Positions 34,837-44,446 of a stretch of DNA of 45,017 nucleotides are shown piece by piece (the first letter of the stretch is position 1; the number at the start of each line of letters is the position of its first letter). Source of the DNA: Actinomycetes bacterium (GTDB lineage Bacteria; Actinomycetota; Actinomycetes; Actinomycetales; Cellulomonadaceae); assembly GCA_023424135.1 (NCBI GenBank), contig JAFAEH010000106.1:1-45017 (forward strand). Direction: 5' to 3'. The position numbers and the translations under genes were made by a program. The notes under the pieces were generated by a model, which was given only the letters and a program-made list of their open reading frames with translations, searched no databases and was not told the DNA's origin.

Positions 34837-35061
34837 ATGGCTGTTCACACGCCTGCCACCGACGCCCCCCTCACGCAGGGCGCTCTGCTCACCCCGGGTG
34901 AGGTCGCGGTCCTGTTCCGTGTCGACCCCAAGACGGTCACCCGCTGGGCGCAGGCCGGCAAGCTCTCCGCGGTCCGCACCCTCGGTGGGCACCGCCGCTT
35001 CCACGAGTCCGAGGTCCGTCAGCTCCTGACGGGTGTCCCGCAGCAGCGCTCGGGGGAGTGA
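34837..35061 (+). CDS. bldC: BldC-family MerR-like DNA-binding regulator
   Basis: A 74-aa protein consisting of one MerR-like winged helix: LLTPGEVAVLFRVDPKTVTRWAQAGKLSAVRTLGGHRRFHESEVRQLL, ending GVPQQRS as in Streptomyces BldC. In Streptomyces BldC binds DNA cooperatively as head-to-tail oligomers and sets the timing of development. This organism probably does not sporulate, so the regulon here is unknown. The ATG is preceded by AAGGAG, which follows a c-di-GMP-I aptamer almost directly; expression is therefore probably controlled by that second messenger. A strong hairpin terminator follows. Confidence 0.93.
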   Translation: MAVHTPATDAPLTQGALLTPGEVAVLFRVDPKTVTRWAQAGKLSAVRTLGGHRRFHESEVRQLLTGVPQQRSGE

Positions 35062-35094
35062 GTCCCCGCGTCGACGACGCACCCGCACCGACAT

Positions 35095-35127
35095 GACGCC
35101 GGTGGTGACCTGGTCACCACCGGCGTC
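35095..35127 (+). terminator. Hairpin terminator after bldC
   Basis: Perfect 16-bp inverted repeat GACGCCGGTGGTGACC (35095-35110) / GGTCACCACCGGCGTC (35112-35127) around one base, 33 bases after the bldC stop. Confidence 0.75.
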
Positions 35128-35198
35128 GTGCTGTTCCGGACCGGGAGGAGCGGCGCCGCCGCGACGACCCGGGGGCCGGGCGTGGGAGGATTCTCGCC

Positions 35199-35687
35199 AT
35201 GGCGATACGTGAGATCCGCACCGTCGGCGACCCCGTGCTGCGCACCCCGTGCGACCCGATCACCAGCATCGACGAGCGGGTCCGCTCGCTGGTCGAGGAC
35301 CTGCTCGAGACCGTGGACATGGACGGGCGCGCGGGTCTGGCCGCCAACCAGATCGGTGTGGGGCTGCGCGCGTTCTCCTGGAACATCGACGACGAGATCG
35401 GGTACGTGCTCAACCCCGTGATCGTCGAGCTGTCGCAGGACGAGTACCAGGACGGCGACGAGGGCTGCCTGTCCGTGCCGGGCCTGTGGTTCCCGACGCA
35501 CCGCGCCTGGTACGCGCGCGTCGTCGGCAGCGACCTCGACGGCCGCGAGGTCGTCGTCGAGGGCACCGAGCTCATGGCGCGGTGCCTGCAGCACGAGGTG
35601 GACCACCTCGACGGGCTGCTCTACCTCGACCGCCTCGAGCGCTCGGTGCGCAAGAAGGCCATGCGGGCGATCCGCGAGCAGCTCTGA
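35199..35687 (+). CDS. def: Peptide deformylase
   Basis: A 162-aa enzyme removing the N-formyl group from nascent proteins, a cytosolic metalloenzyme acting at the ribosome exit. The three motifs are intact: GLAANQ (46-51), EGCLS (C90 as metal ligand) and QHEVDHLDG (H132, E133, H136). Length is a little under the usual type I size. The ATG at 35199 follows GGAGG at 9 bases. The gene is monocistronic between the bldC terminator and the DUF3145 gene. Confidence 0.95.
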   Translation: MAIREIRTVGDPVLRTPCDPITSIDERVRSLVEDLLETVDMDGRAGLAANQIGVGLRAFSWNIDDEIGYVLNPVIVELSQDEYQDGDEGCLSVPGLWFPTHRAWYARVVGSDLDGREVVVEGTELMARCLQHEVDHLDGLLYLDRLERSVRKKAMRAIREQL

Positions 35688-35850
35688 CGTCCCGCGGTCG
35701 GCGGGTGCGCGCGTCCGCTGGACCTGCGGCGATGCATGCGGCATCCTGTGCCGTGCACGCCGCGTGCGAGCAGACCGTGCGATGGACGGTCTTCCGTGAG
35801 GGACGAGGTCGTTGGGGAAGGCGACCCTCGAGCCCACCAGGGAGGACGAC

Positions 35851-36351
35851 ATGGCCGGTGCGATCACCCGCGGTGTCCTTTTCGTGCACTCTGCGCCGCG
35901 CGCGCTGTGCCCCCACGTCGAGTGGGCGGCGGGTAACGCGCTGAGTGCGCGCGTCAGCCTGGACTGGACGCCCCAGCCGGCCGGCCCCGGGTTCTACCGG
36001 GCCGAGCTGTCGTGGCAGGGCCAGCCGGGCACCGGGGCGCGCCTCGCGTCCGCCCTGCGGGGCTGGGCCCACCTGCGCTACGAGGTGACCGAGGAGCCGA
36101 GCGCCGGTGTGGACGGCTCGCGCTGGAGCCACACGCCCGAGCTCGGGATCTTCCACGCCGCGACCGACGTGCACGGCAACGTCGTCGTCCCCGAGGACCG
36201 CATCCGTGCCGCGCTCGAGCACGCAGCCGACCCGGAGCGTCTGCGTGCCGAGCTGCACCTGGCCCTGGGGCAGGCGTGGGACGACGAGCTCGAGCCGTTC
36301 CGGTACGCGGGCGCCGGCGCGCCCGTGCGCTGGTTGCACCGCGTGGGCTGA
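35851..36351 (+). CDS. DUF3145 family protein
   Basis: A 166-aa soluble protein of the actinobacterial DUF3145 family: TRGVLFVHSAPRALCPHVEWAAG at the N-terminus, ALRGWAHLRYEVTEEPS in the middle, DGSRWSHTPELGIFHAATDVHGNVVVPEDRIRAAL, and LGQAWDDELEPFRYAG near the end. Function is not established. The ATG at 35851 has GGGAGG upstream at 6 bases. A long nested hairpin follows at 36403. Confidence 0.85.
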   Translation: MAGAITRGVLFVHSAPRALCPHVEWAAGNALSARVSLDWTPQPAGPGFYRAELSWQGQPGTGARLASALRGWAHLRYEVTEEPSAGVDGSRWSHTPELGIFHAATDVHGNVVVPEDRIRAALEHAADPERLRAELHLALGQAWDDELEPFRYAGAGAPVRWLHRVG

Positions 36352-36402
36352 CGCCGGCGTCCGGGCCGCGGCACGCGTCGTCCTGTTCCTGCGCGCCTGC
36401 GC

Positions 36403-36446
36403 GACGGGCGGGTGACCCACCCGATCGGGTGGGCCACCCGCCCGTC
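36403..36446 (+). terminator. Nested hairpin terminator after DUF3145 gene
   Basis: GACGGGCGGGTG (36403-36414) pairs with CACCCGCCCGTC (36435-36446). Inside it CCCACCCGATCGGGTGGG (36416-36433) forms a second perfect stem, so one long, almost uninterrupted hairpin. It separates the DUF3145 gene from the flavin cluster. Confidence 0.75.
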
Positions 36447-36606
36447 GTCGTGCTGAAGCGTTTCGGTTGACCGCGGACCCTCCGGTGCGCCGTGGGGTGT
36501 CGGCTAACGTCCGTGCTGCGCGGGCCGGCGACGAGCCCGGCGCACCGACCAGCCACCGGGGGGAGACGGCCGCGGCTGCGGCGCGTCCGACGCGTGGAGG
36601 ACCCCG

Positions 36607-37044
36607 ATGCCGGCACGACGCCTGCGCTGCGCGCACGTCGTGCTGCGTTGCGCGAGCGGCCTCGGTGCGGCGCTCGCGCTCGGCGGCTGCGTCGTCGCCA
36701 CCCCGGCCGATGCCGGTACGCCCCACGAGCGGGCCACGGCGACCCCGGGACGCGTGGCGGACGGCACTTACACCGGGACCGGCACCTACGAGACACCCGG
36801 CGGCCCGCAGCGCATCGACGTGACCGTGACGCTCGTCGGCGGGGTCGTCGAGGACGTGCGCGTCGACCCCGCCGCGCGCAACACCACGTCGCTGCGCTTC
36901 CAGGAGCGGTTCGCGTCGGCGGTCGTCGAGCAGGTCGTCGGGCGCCCGCTGGACGACGTGGCGGTCGACCGGCTCGCCGGGTCGTCCTCGACGGGGCGCG
37001 GGTTCACCGCGGCGCTCGAGCAGGCGGTGCACGGTGCGCCGTGA
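36607..37044 (+). CDS. FMN-binding lipoprotein (copy 1 of the flavin cluster)
   Basis: A 145-aa secreted protein. A signal peptide with lipobox ALGGC (lipidated Cys28) is followed by one FMN_bind domain (about 50-143): ADGTYTGTGTYETPGGPQRIDVTVTLVGGVV and RFASAVVEQVVGRPL. The flavinylation-type motif AGSSSTG puts T129 as the probable residue that carries FMN through a phosphodiester bond. It is a shorter paralog of the lipoprotein at 38824, lacking that protein's long Ser/Thr/Asp linker. It precedes a membrane-bound reductase gene by 54 bases, the likely electron donor. GGAGG precedes the ATG at 6 bases. Confidence 0.82.
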   Translation: MPARRLRCAHVVLRCASGLGAALALGGCVVATPADAGTPHERATATPGRVADGTYTGTGTYETPGGPQRIDVTVTLVGGVVEDVRVDPAARNTTSLRFQERFASAVVEQVVGRPLDDVAVDRLAGSSSTGRGFTAALEQAVHGAP

Positions 37045-37098
37045 CGCTGAGGCCGCCGGCGCGTCGGAGGGGTGCGCGCCGGTGACGGGAGCGCGGCG

Positions 37099-38697
37099 GT
37101 GACCGGATGGCTCGACGGCGTGCTGGGGCGCCTGAGCACGTACCGGACCGTGACGGTGGCGCTGCTCGCCGTGCACGCCACCGCGGCGGTCCTGGGACGG
37201 CTCGGCGTGCTCGACGTCGAGGCCGGCGCGCTCGCGGCGACGGCCGGGGCCGCCACGCTCGGCGTGCTGGTCATCGGCGTGGGGGCGTGCGCGGTGCGTG
37301 GCGCCCGTGTGCACACGGAGTCGGCCGTCATCACCGGGCTCATCCTCGCGCTGCTGCTGTGGCCGAGCCTCTCGCTGGACGGGCTCGTCGGTGCCGGCCT
37401 CGTCGGCGCGGCCGCCGGCCTGACCAAGGCTGTCGTCCGCGCGCGGGGGCGTCACCTGCTCAACCCCGCCGCGGCGGGTGCGCTCGTCGCCGGGCTCGTC
37501 GTCGCACCGGTCCTCGGGGTGGCCGCACCCGTGTGGTGGGTCGCGACACCGGCGCTGACGCCCGTCGTGCTCGTCGCGGGTCTGCTGGTCGTCCGGCGCA
37601 CCGCGACCGGGGGCGTGGCGGCGGCGTACGTCGTCGCGTACCTGGCTGCGACCCTGCCCCGGCTGCTGCTCGGTGGTGCGGCGCCCTCCGACGCGCTCGG
37701 CGGGGTGCTGCTGTCGCACCCCGTCCTGTTCGCCGCGTGCTTCATGGTCGTCGAGCCGCTGACGCAGGCGCCGCGGCGTCCCGCACGCCTGCTCGTGGCC
37801 GGCGCCGCCGGCGCGCTCGCGGGCGTGCCATTCGCGCTCGGCCCGCTCTCGACGTCCCCCGAGCTCGCGATCGTCGTCGGCAACCTGCTCACGGCCCTGC
37901 TCGCGGCCCCGCGCGCGGTGCGGCTCGAGGTCGTCGGGCACGACGTGCCCGGCCCCGGCGCGCACGAGGTCCGGCTGCGTCCCGTCCGGCCGCTGCGCTG
38001 GCAGCCGGGCCAGTGGGTCGAGGTCGACGTCGGCCGTGCGCGGCCGGACGGTCGCGGTCGGCGCCGCGTGTTCTCCCTGGTGCCCGCCGGGCCGGACGCG
38101 GTTGCCGTCGCGTTCTCGATGCGCGAGCGGCCGTCGGCGTTCAAGTCCGCGCTCGCCGGTGCGCCCGTCGGCACCGTCGTGCGTGCGACGAGCGTCGGCG
38201 GGGACTTCCTGCTGCCCGCCGACCCGCGCGTGCCGGTCGTCATGGTCGCGAGCGGCATCGGTGTGACGCCGTTCGTCTCGCAGATCGAGCACGCCGGACC
38301 GCGCGACATCGTCCTGGTCCTGGTGTGCCCCGCCGGTATGCCGCCGCCGTATCTGCGCCGCCTGGCACGCACGCGCGCCCGCGTCGTCGTCGTCTCGCCC
38401 GAGCCGGTGGAGCACCTGCCGCCGCGGTGGACCTGGTACCGCGGCACGCGGCTGACGCCCGCGGCGCTCACGTCCGCGATGTCGGACCTGCCGCGGCGCA
38501 TCGGCTACGTCTGCGGGCCACCCGACCTCGTGCGCCGTGCCCGGGCGGTCCTGCGCGAGACCGGTGTGCGCCGTGTGCGCACCGACACGTTCACCGGCTA
38601 CGCACGCCGGCCCGTGCACCGGTCGACGGACCAGCTCGAGGTGCCGGCGTCCCCGCAGCGCGCGCGGGGACGCCGGACGGCGGACGCCACGGCCTGA
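37099..38697 (+). CDS. RnfD/NqrB-like membrane domain fused to NAD(P)H:flavin reductase module (copy 1)
   Basis: A 532-aa protein. Residues 1-275 form about nine membrane helices with the NqrB/RnfD pattern: ARGRHLLNPAAAGALVAGLVV, LFAACFMVVEPLTQAPRR. Residues 280-510 form a ferredoxin-reductase-type module: WQPGQWVEVDV and RRRVFSLVP bind FAD, while VVMVASGIGVTPFVSQI and GYVCGPPDLV bind NAD(P)H. It probably moves electrons from cytosolic NAD(P)H through the membrane to an external flavoprotein such as the FMN lipoprotein beside it. The GTG at 37099 matches the start of the second copy (GRLSTYRTVT versus GRLTMYRTVT); a start at 37072 is possible. Confidence 0.82.
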   Translation: MTGWLDGVLGRLSTYRTVTVALLAVHATAAVLGRLGVLDVEAGALAATAGAATLGVLVIGVGACAVRGARVHTESAVITGLILALLLWPSLSLDGLVGAGLVGAAAGLTKAVVRARGRHLLNPAAAGALVAGLVVAPVLGVAAPVWWVATPALTPVVLVAGLLVVRRTATGGVAAAYVVAYLAATLPRLLLGGAAPSDALGGVLLSHPVLFAACFMVVEPLTQAPRRPARLLVAGAAGALAGVPFALGPLSTSPELAIVVGNLLTALLAAPRAVRLEVVGHDVPGPGAHEVRLRPVRPLRWQPGQWVEVDVGRARPDGRGRRRVFSLVPAGPDAVAVAFSMRERPSAFKSALAGAPVGTVVRATSVGGDFLLPADPRVPVVMVASGIGVTPFVSQIEHAGPRDIVLVLVCPAGMPPPYLRRLARTRARVVVVSPEPVEHLPPRWTWYRGTRLTPAALTSAMSDLPRRIGYVCGPPDLVRRARAVLRETGVRRVRTDTFTGYARRPVHRSTDQLEVPASPQRARGRRTADATA

Positions 38698-38823
38698 GTC
38701 ACGAGGGGTCTCGGCATCCGGGCACTCATGGCGGGCTCATGGCGAACGTCCAGGATCGCCGCCTACGGTCGGGACGACACCGACACCACCGCGCGGCCGA
38801 CCGCCGCGAGCAGGGAGCACGAC

Positions 38824-39357
38824 ATGCGCGCACACCGACGGTCCTTCGTCCTGCTGGCGGCCACCGCCGTCGCGACGACGCTGGCCGGCTGCGCCACGAG
38901 CGCGGCGGACGCCACGGGCGACACCGGGACGAGCGAGACGACGTCCGACCAGGGGGCCTCCGCCACGACGTCCGGGGACGACGAGACGTCGACGAGCGAC
39001 AGCGGCACGACCGACAGCGGCACGAGCGACGACAGCACCACCGACGGGACCTCGGGCAGCGGGTACGCCGACGGCACCTACACCGCCACGGGCAGCTACA
39101 AGTCCCCCGGCGGGCAGGAGGAGGTCACGGTCACGGTCACGCTGGCCGACGGGGTCGTCACCGCCGTCGAGGTCACGCCCGAGGCGAGCGACCCGACGTC
39201 GCTGACGTACCAGACGCGCTTCGCCTCGGGCGTCGCGGACCAGGTCGTCGGCAAGGCGATCGAGGACGTCGACGTGAGCAAGGTCTCCGGCTCCTCGCTG
39301 ACCTCCACGGGCTTCATGGCCGCGCTCGAGGAGATCGAGGCGGATGCCCAGGCCTGA
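38824..39357 (+). CDS. FMN-binding lipoprotein with long linker (copy 2 of the flavin cluster)
   Basis: A 177-aa secreted lipoprotein: signal peptide with lipobox TLAGC (Cys23), then a Ser/Thr/Asp/Gly-rich low-complexity spacer (about residues 28-80) that could span the cell wall, then one FMN_bind domain (81-172). The motif SGSSLTS gives T160 as the probable FMN attachment residue. The domain aligns throughout with copy 1 (DGTYTATGSYKSPGG versus DGTYTGTGTYETPGG). Its end overlaps the apbE start by 14 bases, so flavoprotein and flavin transferase are made together. The ATG at 38824 has a GGGAG site. Confidence 0.85.
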   Translation: MRAHRRSFVLLAATAVATTLAGCATSAADATGDTGTSETTSDQGASATTSGDDETSTSDSGTTDSGTSDDSTTDGTSGSGYADGTYTATGSYKSPGGQEEVTVTVTLADGVVTAVEVTPEASDPTSLTYQTRFASGVADQVVGKAIEDVDVSKVSGSSLTSTGFMAALEEIEADAQA

Positions 39358-40201
39358 GGTCGCTTTCGAGGCGATCGGCACCGGGTGGACGATCACCACG
39401 CCCGACCCGCTCGCGGACGCGACGCTGGCGCGCGTGCACGCGGTGATCGACGCGTACGACCGCACGTGGTCCCGCTTCCGGGACGACTCGACGGTCGCCG
39501 CGCTCGCCCGCGACGGCGGCACCCGCACGTTCCCCGCGCACGCGGCCGAGCTGCTCGACCTGTACGACGTGCTCGAGCAGCGCACGCACGGCGCCGTGAC
39601 CCCGCTCGTCGGGCGCAGCCTGGCTCGGCTCGGGTACGACGCGGACTACCGGCTGCGCCCGTCCGGCCCGCCAGTGCCCGCACCGCGCGACGTCCTCGTG
39701 CGTGACGGCGCGACCGTGACCGTCGAGCGGCCCGTGCTGCTCGACGTCGGCGCCGCCGGCAAGGGCCAGCTCGTCGACCTGGTGGCCGCCGAGCTGCGCG
39801 CCTGCGGCGTCGGGGAGTACGTCGTCGACGCGGGCGGTGACATGCTGCACCGCGGGCCCGACGCCCTGCGCGTCGGCCTGCAGGTCCCCGGCGACCCCAC
39901 GTGTGTGCTTGGCGTCGTCGAGCTGCGGGACGCCGCGCTGTGCGGCTCCGCCGTCGACCGGCGCGCGTGGGGCGACGGGCTGCACCACGTGGTGGACGCG
40001 CGCACCGGTGTGCCGACGTCCGCGGTCGTCGCGACCTGGGTCGTCGCCGAGCGCGCCATGGTCGCCGACGCGCTGGCCACCGCCCTGTTCTTCACCGACC
40101 CGGACCTGCTCGCGGACCTGGTCGAGCACACGTACGTCCAGGTCGGCGCCGACGGGCGGGCCCGGTTCGCGCTGAACCTACCCGGAGAGGTCTTCTCATG
40201 A
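39344..40201 (+). CDS. apbE: ApbE, FAD:protein FMN transferase
   Basis: A 285-aa enzyme that cleaves FAD and attaches FMN to a threonine of target flavoproteins, needing Mg2+. Family motifs: DRTWSRFRDDSTV near 38-50, LDVGAAGKGQLVDL near 132-145, YVVDAGGDML near 160-169 and HHVVDARTGVPTS near 214-226. There is no signal peptide or lipobox at the N-terminus, whereas many ApbE proteins are exported; the start could be misassigned, or a cytosolic or leaderless form is used. It sits between the two flavin modules, overlapping the lipoprotein gene before it and the membrane reductase after it (ATGA). Confidence 0.9.
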   Translation: MPRPEVAFEAIGTGWTITTPDPLADATLARVHAVIDAYDRTWSRFRDDSTVAALARDGGTRTFPAHAAELLDLYDVLEQRTHGAVTPLVGRSLARLGYDADYRLRPSGPPVPAPRDVLVRDGATVTVERPVLLDVGAAGKGQLVDLVAAELRACGVGEYVVDAGGDMLHRGPDALRVGLQVPGDPTCVLGVVELRDAALCGSAVDRRAWGDGLHHVVDARTGVPTSAVVATWVVAERAMVADALATALFFTDPDLLADLVEHTYVQVGADGRARFALNLPGEVFS

Positions 40202-41777
40202 GCCGTCTCGACGCCGTCCTGGGACGGCTGACGATGTACCGCACGGTCACGCTCGGGCTGGGCGTGGTCCTGGCCGCGGCGTTCGTCCTCGCGCTGACCG
40301 GTGAGGTCGGTGTCGACCCGTGGGGGCTGCTGCTCGGCGCGGCCGTGGCCGTCGGCGCGACGCTCGCGGCCTCGGTGGTCGGCGGGCTCGTCGTGCGGCG
40401 ACGCGCGCACGTCGAGTCCTCGATCGTGACCGGCCTGATCCTCGCGCTGCTGATGTGGCCGTCGACCGAGCCCACGGCGCTGCTCGCGCTCGCGGGCACC
40501 GGAGCCGTCGCGGGCGCCTCGAAGTACGTGCTCGCGTGGCGCGGGCGGCACCTGTTCAACCCTGCCGCGGTCGCCCTGGTCGTCGCGGGTCTCGTCGCGT
40601 GGCCGCTGCTCGGCGTGCCCGGTGCCGCGTGGTGGGTCGCCACACCGAGCCTGCTGCCCGTCCTCGCGGTCGTCGGGATCGCCGTCGTCGCGCGCACACG
40701 GCACGTCGTGCCCGTCGTCGCGTACCTGCTCACCGGCCTGGCGGTCGTCGTCCCGGACCTCGTGTCCGGTGGCGAGAGCGTCCCGGCCGCGCTGCTGACG
40801 GCCCTTGGCTCGTACCCGTTGCTGTTCGCGGCCACGATCATGCTCACCGAGCCGCTGACGCTGCCGCCGCGGCGCTGGCAGCAGGGCGTCGAGGGCGTCG
40901 TGGTCGCGCTGCTCACGGTCCTGCCGCTGAGCCTGGGTCCGCTGTCCGCGACGCCGGAGCTCGCGCTGGTCGTCGGCAACGTCCTCGGGTTCGCGTGGGG
41001 GCAGCGCCGTGGCGCGCGCCTGACCGTCGTGGCGTCGCGTGCGCTTGACGGCGACGTGCACGAGCTGACGTTCCGTCCGTCGCGCCCGCTGCGCGTCGCC
41101 CCCGGGCAGTGGGTGGAGCTGCACGTGCCGCACCGGGGCGACTCGCGCGGCGTGCGCCGCACGTTCTCCGCGATCCCCGGTCCCGACGGGACGCTCGGCG
41201 TCGCGTTCCGGGTGCCGACCGCGCCGAGCAGCCTCAAGCGCACGCTCACCGCGCTCGAGCCGGGTGCGGTCGTGGACCTCGGGGCCGTCGGTGGCGACAT
41301 GCTGCTGCCGCGCTCCCCGCAGCGCCCGGTCCTGATGGTCGCCGGCGGCATCGGCGTCACGCCGTTCGTCGCGATGGCCGAGCAGGCGGCCCGGCAGGGC
41401 CGTGATGCGGTGCTCGTGCTGCTGCACGCCGGGACGGACGCACCGCCGTACCTGCAGCGGCTCGCCGCGACGGGTGTGCGGACGTTCGTCGTCGGGCCGC
41501 GCCCCGTCTGGGAGCTGCCCACGCGGTGGCACCACCTGGGCGTCGACCTGGCGTCCGCCGACCTGGCCGCGGCGGTGCCGGACGCGACCGCGCGCGGCAC
41601 CTACGTCTCCGGCTCGCCGCAGCGCGTCGCGCAGGCCGCCGCGGCGCTGCGGGCCGTCGGGGTCCGCCGCGTGCACCGCGACCCGTTCGTCGGGTACACG
41701 CCACCGCGCCCCGGCCGCCGTGGGGCGACGCGGGGCGCGGACCGGCAGGAGGACGGCCGCGCGGGCGACCGTGCTGC

Positions 41778-43022
<1,245 letters not shown>

Positions 43023-43104
43023 GGGTTCTCCTCGGTTCGGGGCGGGCGGTGCGCGCGGCGGTGGTGCCGGCGCACCGCCCGGGGGCCGCAGGTGCGGCTC
43101 AGGC

Positions 43105-43353
43105 TCAGGCCTGGGCGTTCGCGATGAAGCTCACGGCGTCGCCGACGGTGGCGAGGTTCTTGACCTCGTCGTCGGGGATGCGGACGTCGAACTTCTCCTC
43201 CGCGAGCGTGACGATCGTCATCATCGACAGCGAGTCGATGTCGAGGTCGTCGGTGAAGGACTTCTCGGGCAGGACGGAGTCCGTCGGCAGGCCGGTCTCC
43301 TCGCTGACGATCTCGGCCAGGCCGGCCAGGATCTCCTGCTCGCTGTGCGCCAT
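43105..43353 (-). CDS. acpP: Acyl carrier protein
   Basis: An 82-aa acidic four-helix protein that carries growing acyl chains. The phosphopantetheine site is DIDSLS with S41. It ends DDEVKNLATVGDAVSFI, typical of the family. Start at ATG 43353 with a GGAGAG ribosome site; the upstream extension of the frame is not coding. It lies between fabH and fabF, 88 bases after fabH. Confidence 0.95.
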   Translation of the reverse strand: MAHSEQEILAGLAEIVSEETGLPTDSVLPEKSFTDDLDIDSLSMMTIVTLAEEKFDVRIPDDEVKNLATVGDAVSFIANAQA

Positions 43354-43441
43354 CGGGTCTCTCCTCGTGTCGGTACTGCTGGGGACGAACGTGCTGAACG
43401 GTACAGGCGCGGTGCGCGCCGCCCGGCGGCGCGGTGCCGGC

Positions 43442-44446
43442 TCAGGGCAGGACGACGACCTGCGAGGCGTAGACCAGCCCCGCACCGAAGCCGATCTGCA
43501 GCGCGAGCGCACCCGAGGAGACCTGCCCCTCGCGGCGCAGGCGCTCGGCGGCGAGCGGGATCGAGGCCGCCGACGTGTTGCCCGTGTCGGCGATGTCCCG
43601 GCCCACGACGACGGACTCCGGCAGCTTGAGCTGCTTGATCATCTGGTCGATGATCCGCATGTTCGCCTGGTGCGGGATGAACGCCTCGATGTCCTGCGGG
43701 CTGACCCCGGCGGCGTCCATCGCCTTCTGCGCGACCGGCGCCATCTGCCACACGGCCCACTTGAACACCGACTGGCCCTCCTGGCGCAGCGTCGGCCAGC
43801 CGGCACCCTCGTCGCGGGTCGCGAGCCACGAGTGCGTCTGGCGGATCGCCTGCGCCTGGGCGCCGTCGGAGCCCCACACGGTCGGGCCGATGCCCGGGGT
43901 GTCGGACGGGCCGATGACGACCGCGCCGGCGCCGTCGCCCAGCAGGAAGGAGATCGACCGGTCCGTCGGGTCGACGAACTCGCTCATCTTCTCCGCGCCG
44001 ATGACGAGCACGTGCCGCGCGGTGCCCGCGCGGACGAGCGCGTCGGCCTGGCCGACGCCGTAGCAGTAGCCGGCGCACGCGGCCGAGATGTCGAACGCGG
44101 CGGCCGGGGTCGCGCCGATGCGGTCCGCGATGATCGCGGCGCCCGCGGGCGTCTGGTGGAAGTACGTGACGGTCGACAGGATCACGGCGTCGATGTCCGC
44201 GCCGGTCAGGCCCGCGTCCTCGAGCGCCGCACGTGCCGCGCCCTCGGCGAGGTCGAGCACGTCGGTGCCCTCGGCGGCGCGGCGGCGCGTGACGATGCCC
44301 GTGCGCTGGCGGATCCACTCGTCCGAGGACTCGATCGGGCCGACGAGGTCGTCGTTGGGCACCACACGTTCACCGCGCACACCGCCGAGTCCCAGGATGC
44401 GGGTGTGTGCGGGCCCGGTGGCCTGCGTCAGGGTCGGACGGGTCAC
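43442..44446 (-). CDS. fabH: 3-oxoacyl-ACP synthase III
   Basis: A 334-aa initiating condensing enzyme, joining acyl-CoA to malonyl-ACP. The Cys-His-Asn triad is visible: SAACAGYCYG (near 124), PHQANMR (near 260) and GNTSAAS (near 289). The GTG at 44446 overlaps the fabD stop (GTGA), so fabD and fabH are coupled; a longer frame upstream is a shadow of fabD. In actinobacteria FabH often prefers branched primers, but that cannot be judged here. Confidence 0.95.
   Translation of the reverse strand: MTRPTLTQATGPAHTRILGLGGVRGERVVPNDDLVGPIESSDEWIRQRTGIVTRRRAAEGTDVLDLAEGAARAALEDAGLTGADIDAVILSTVTYFHQTPAGAAIIADRIGATPAAAFDISAACAGYCYGVGQADALVRAGTARHVLVIGAEKMSEFVDPTDRSISFLLGDGAGAVVIGPSDTPGIGPTVWGSDGAQAQAIRQTHSWLATRDEGAGWPTLRQEGQSVFKWAVWQMAPVAQKAMDAAGVSPQDIEAFIPHQANMRIIDQMIKQLKLPESVVVGRDIADTGNTSAASIPLAAERLRREGQVSSGALALQIGFGAGLVYASQVVVLP

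Noticed and set aside
36467..36510. Promoter TTGACC with TAACGT before the first FMN lipoprotein
   Set aside because: The two hexamers are 32 bases apart, too far for a sigma-70-type promoter. The TAACGT alone may be a -10, but this is not enough to list.
38911..39060. A tandem repeat or CRISPR-like array
   Set aside because: The repetitive look comes from codons for Ser, Thr, Asp and Gly in a lipoprotein linker; there are no regular spacers. No CRISPR array was seen anywhere in the window.
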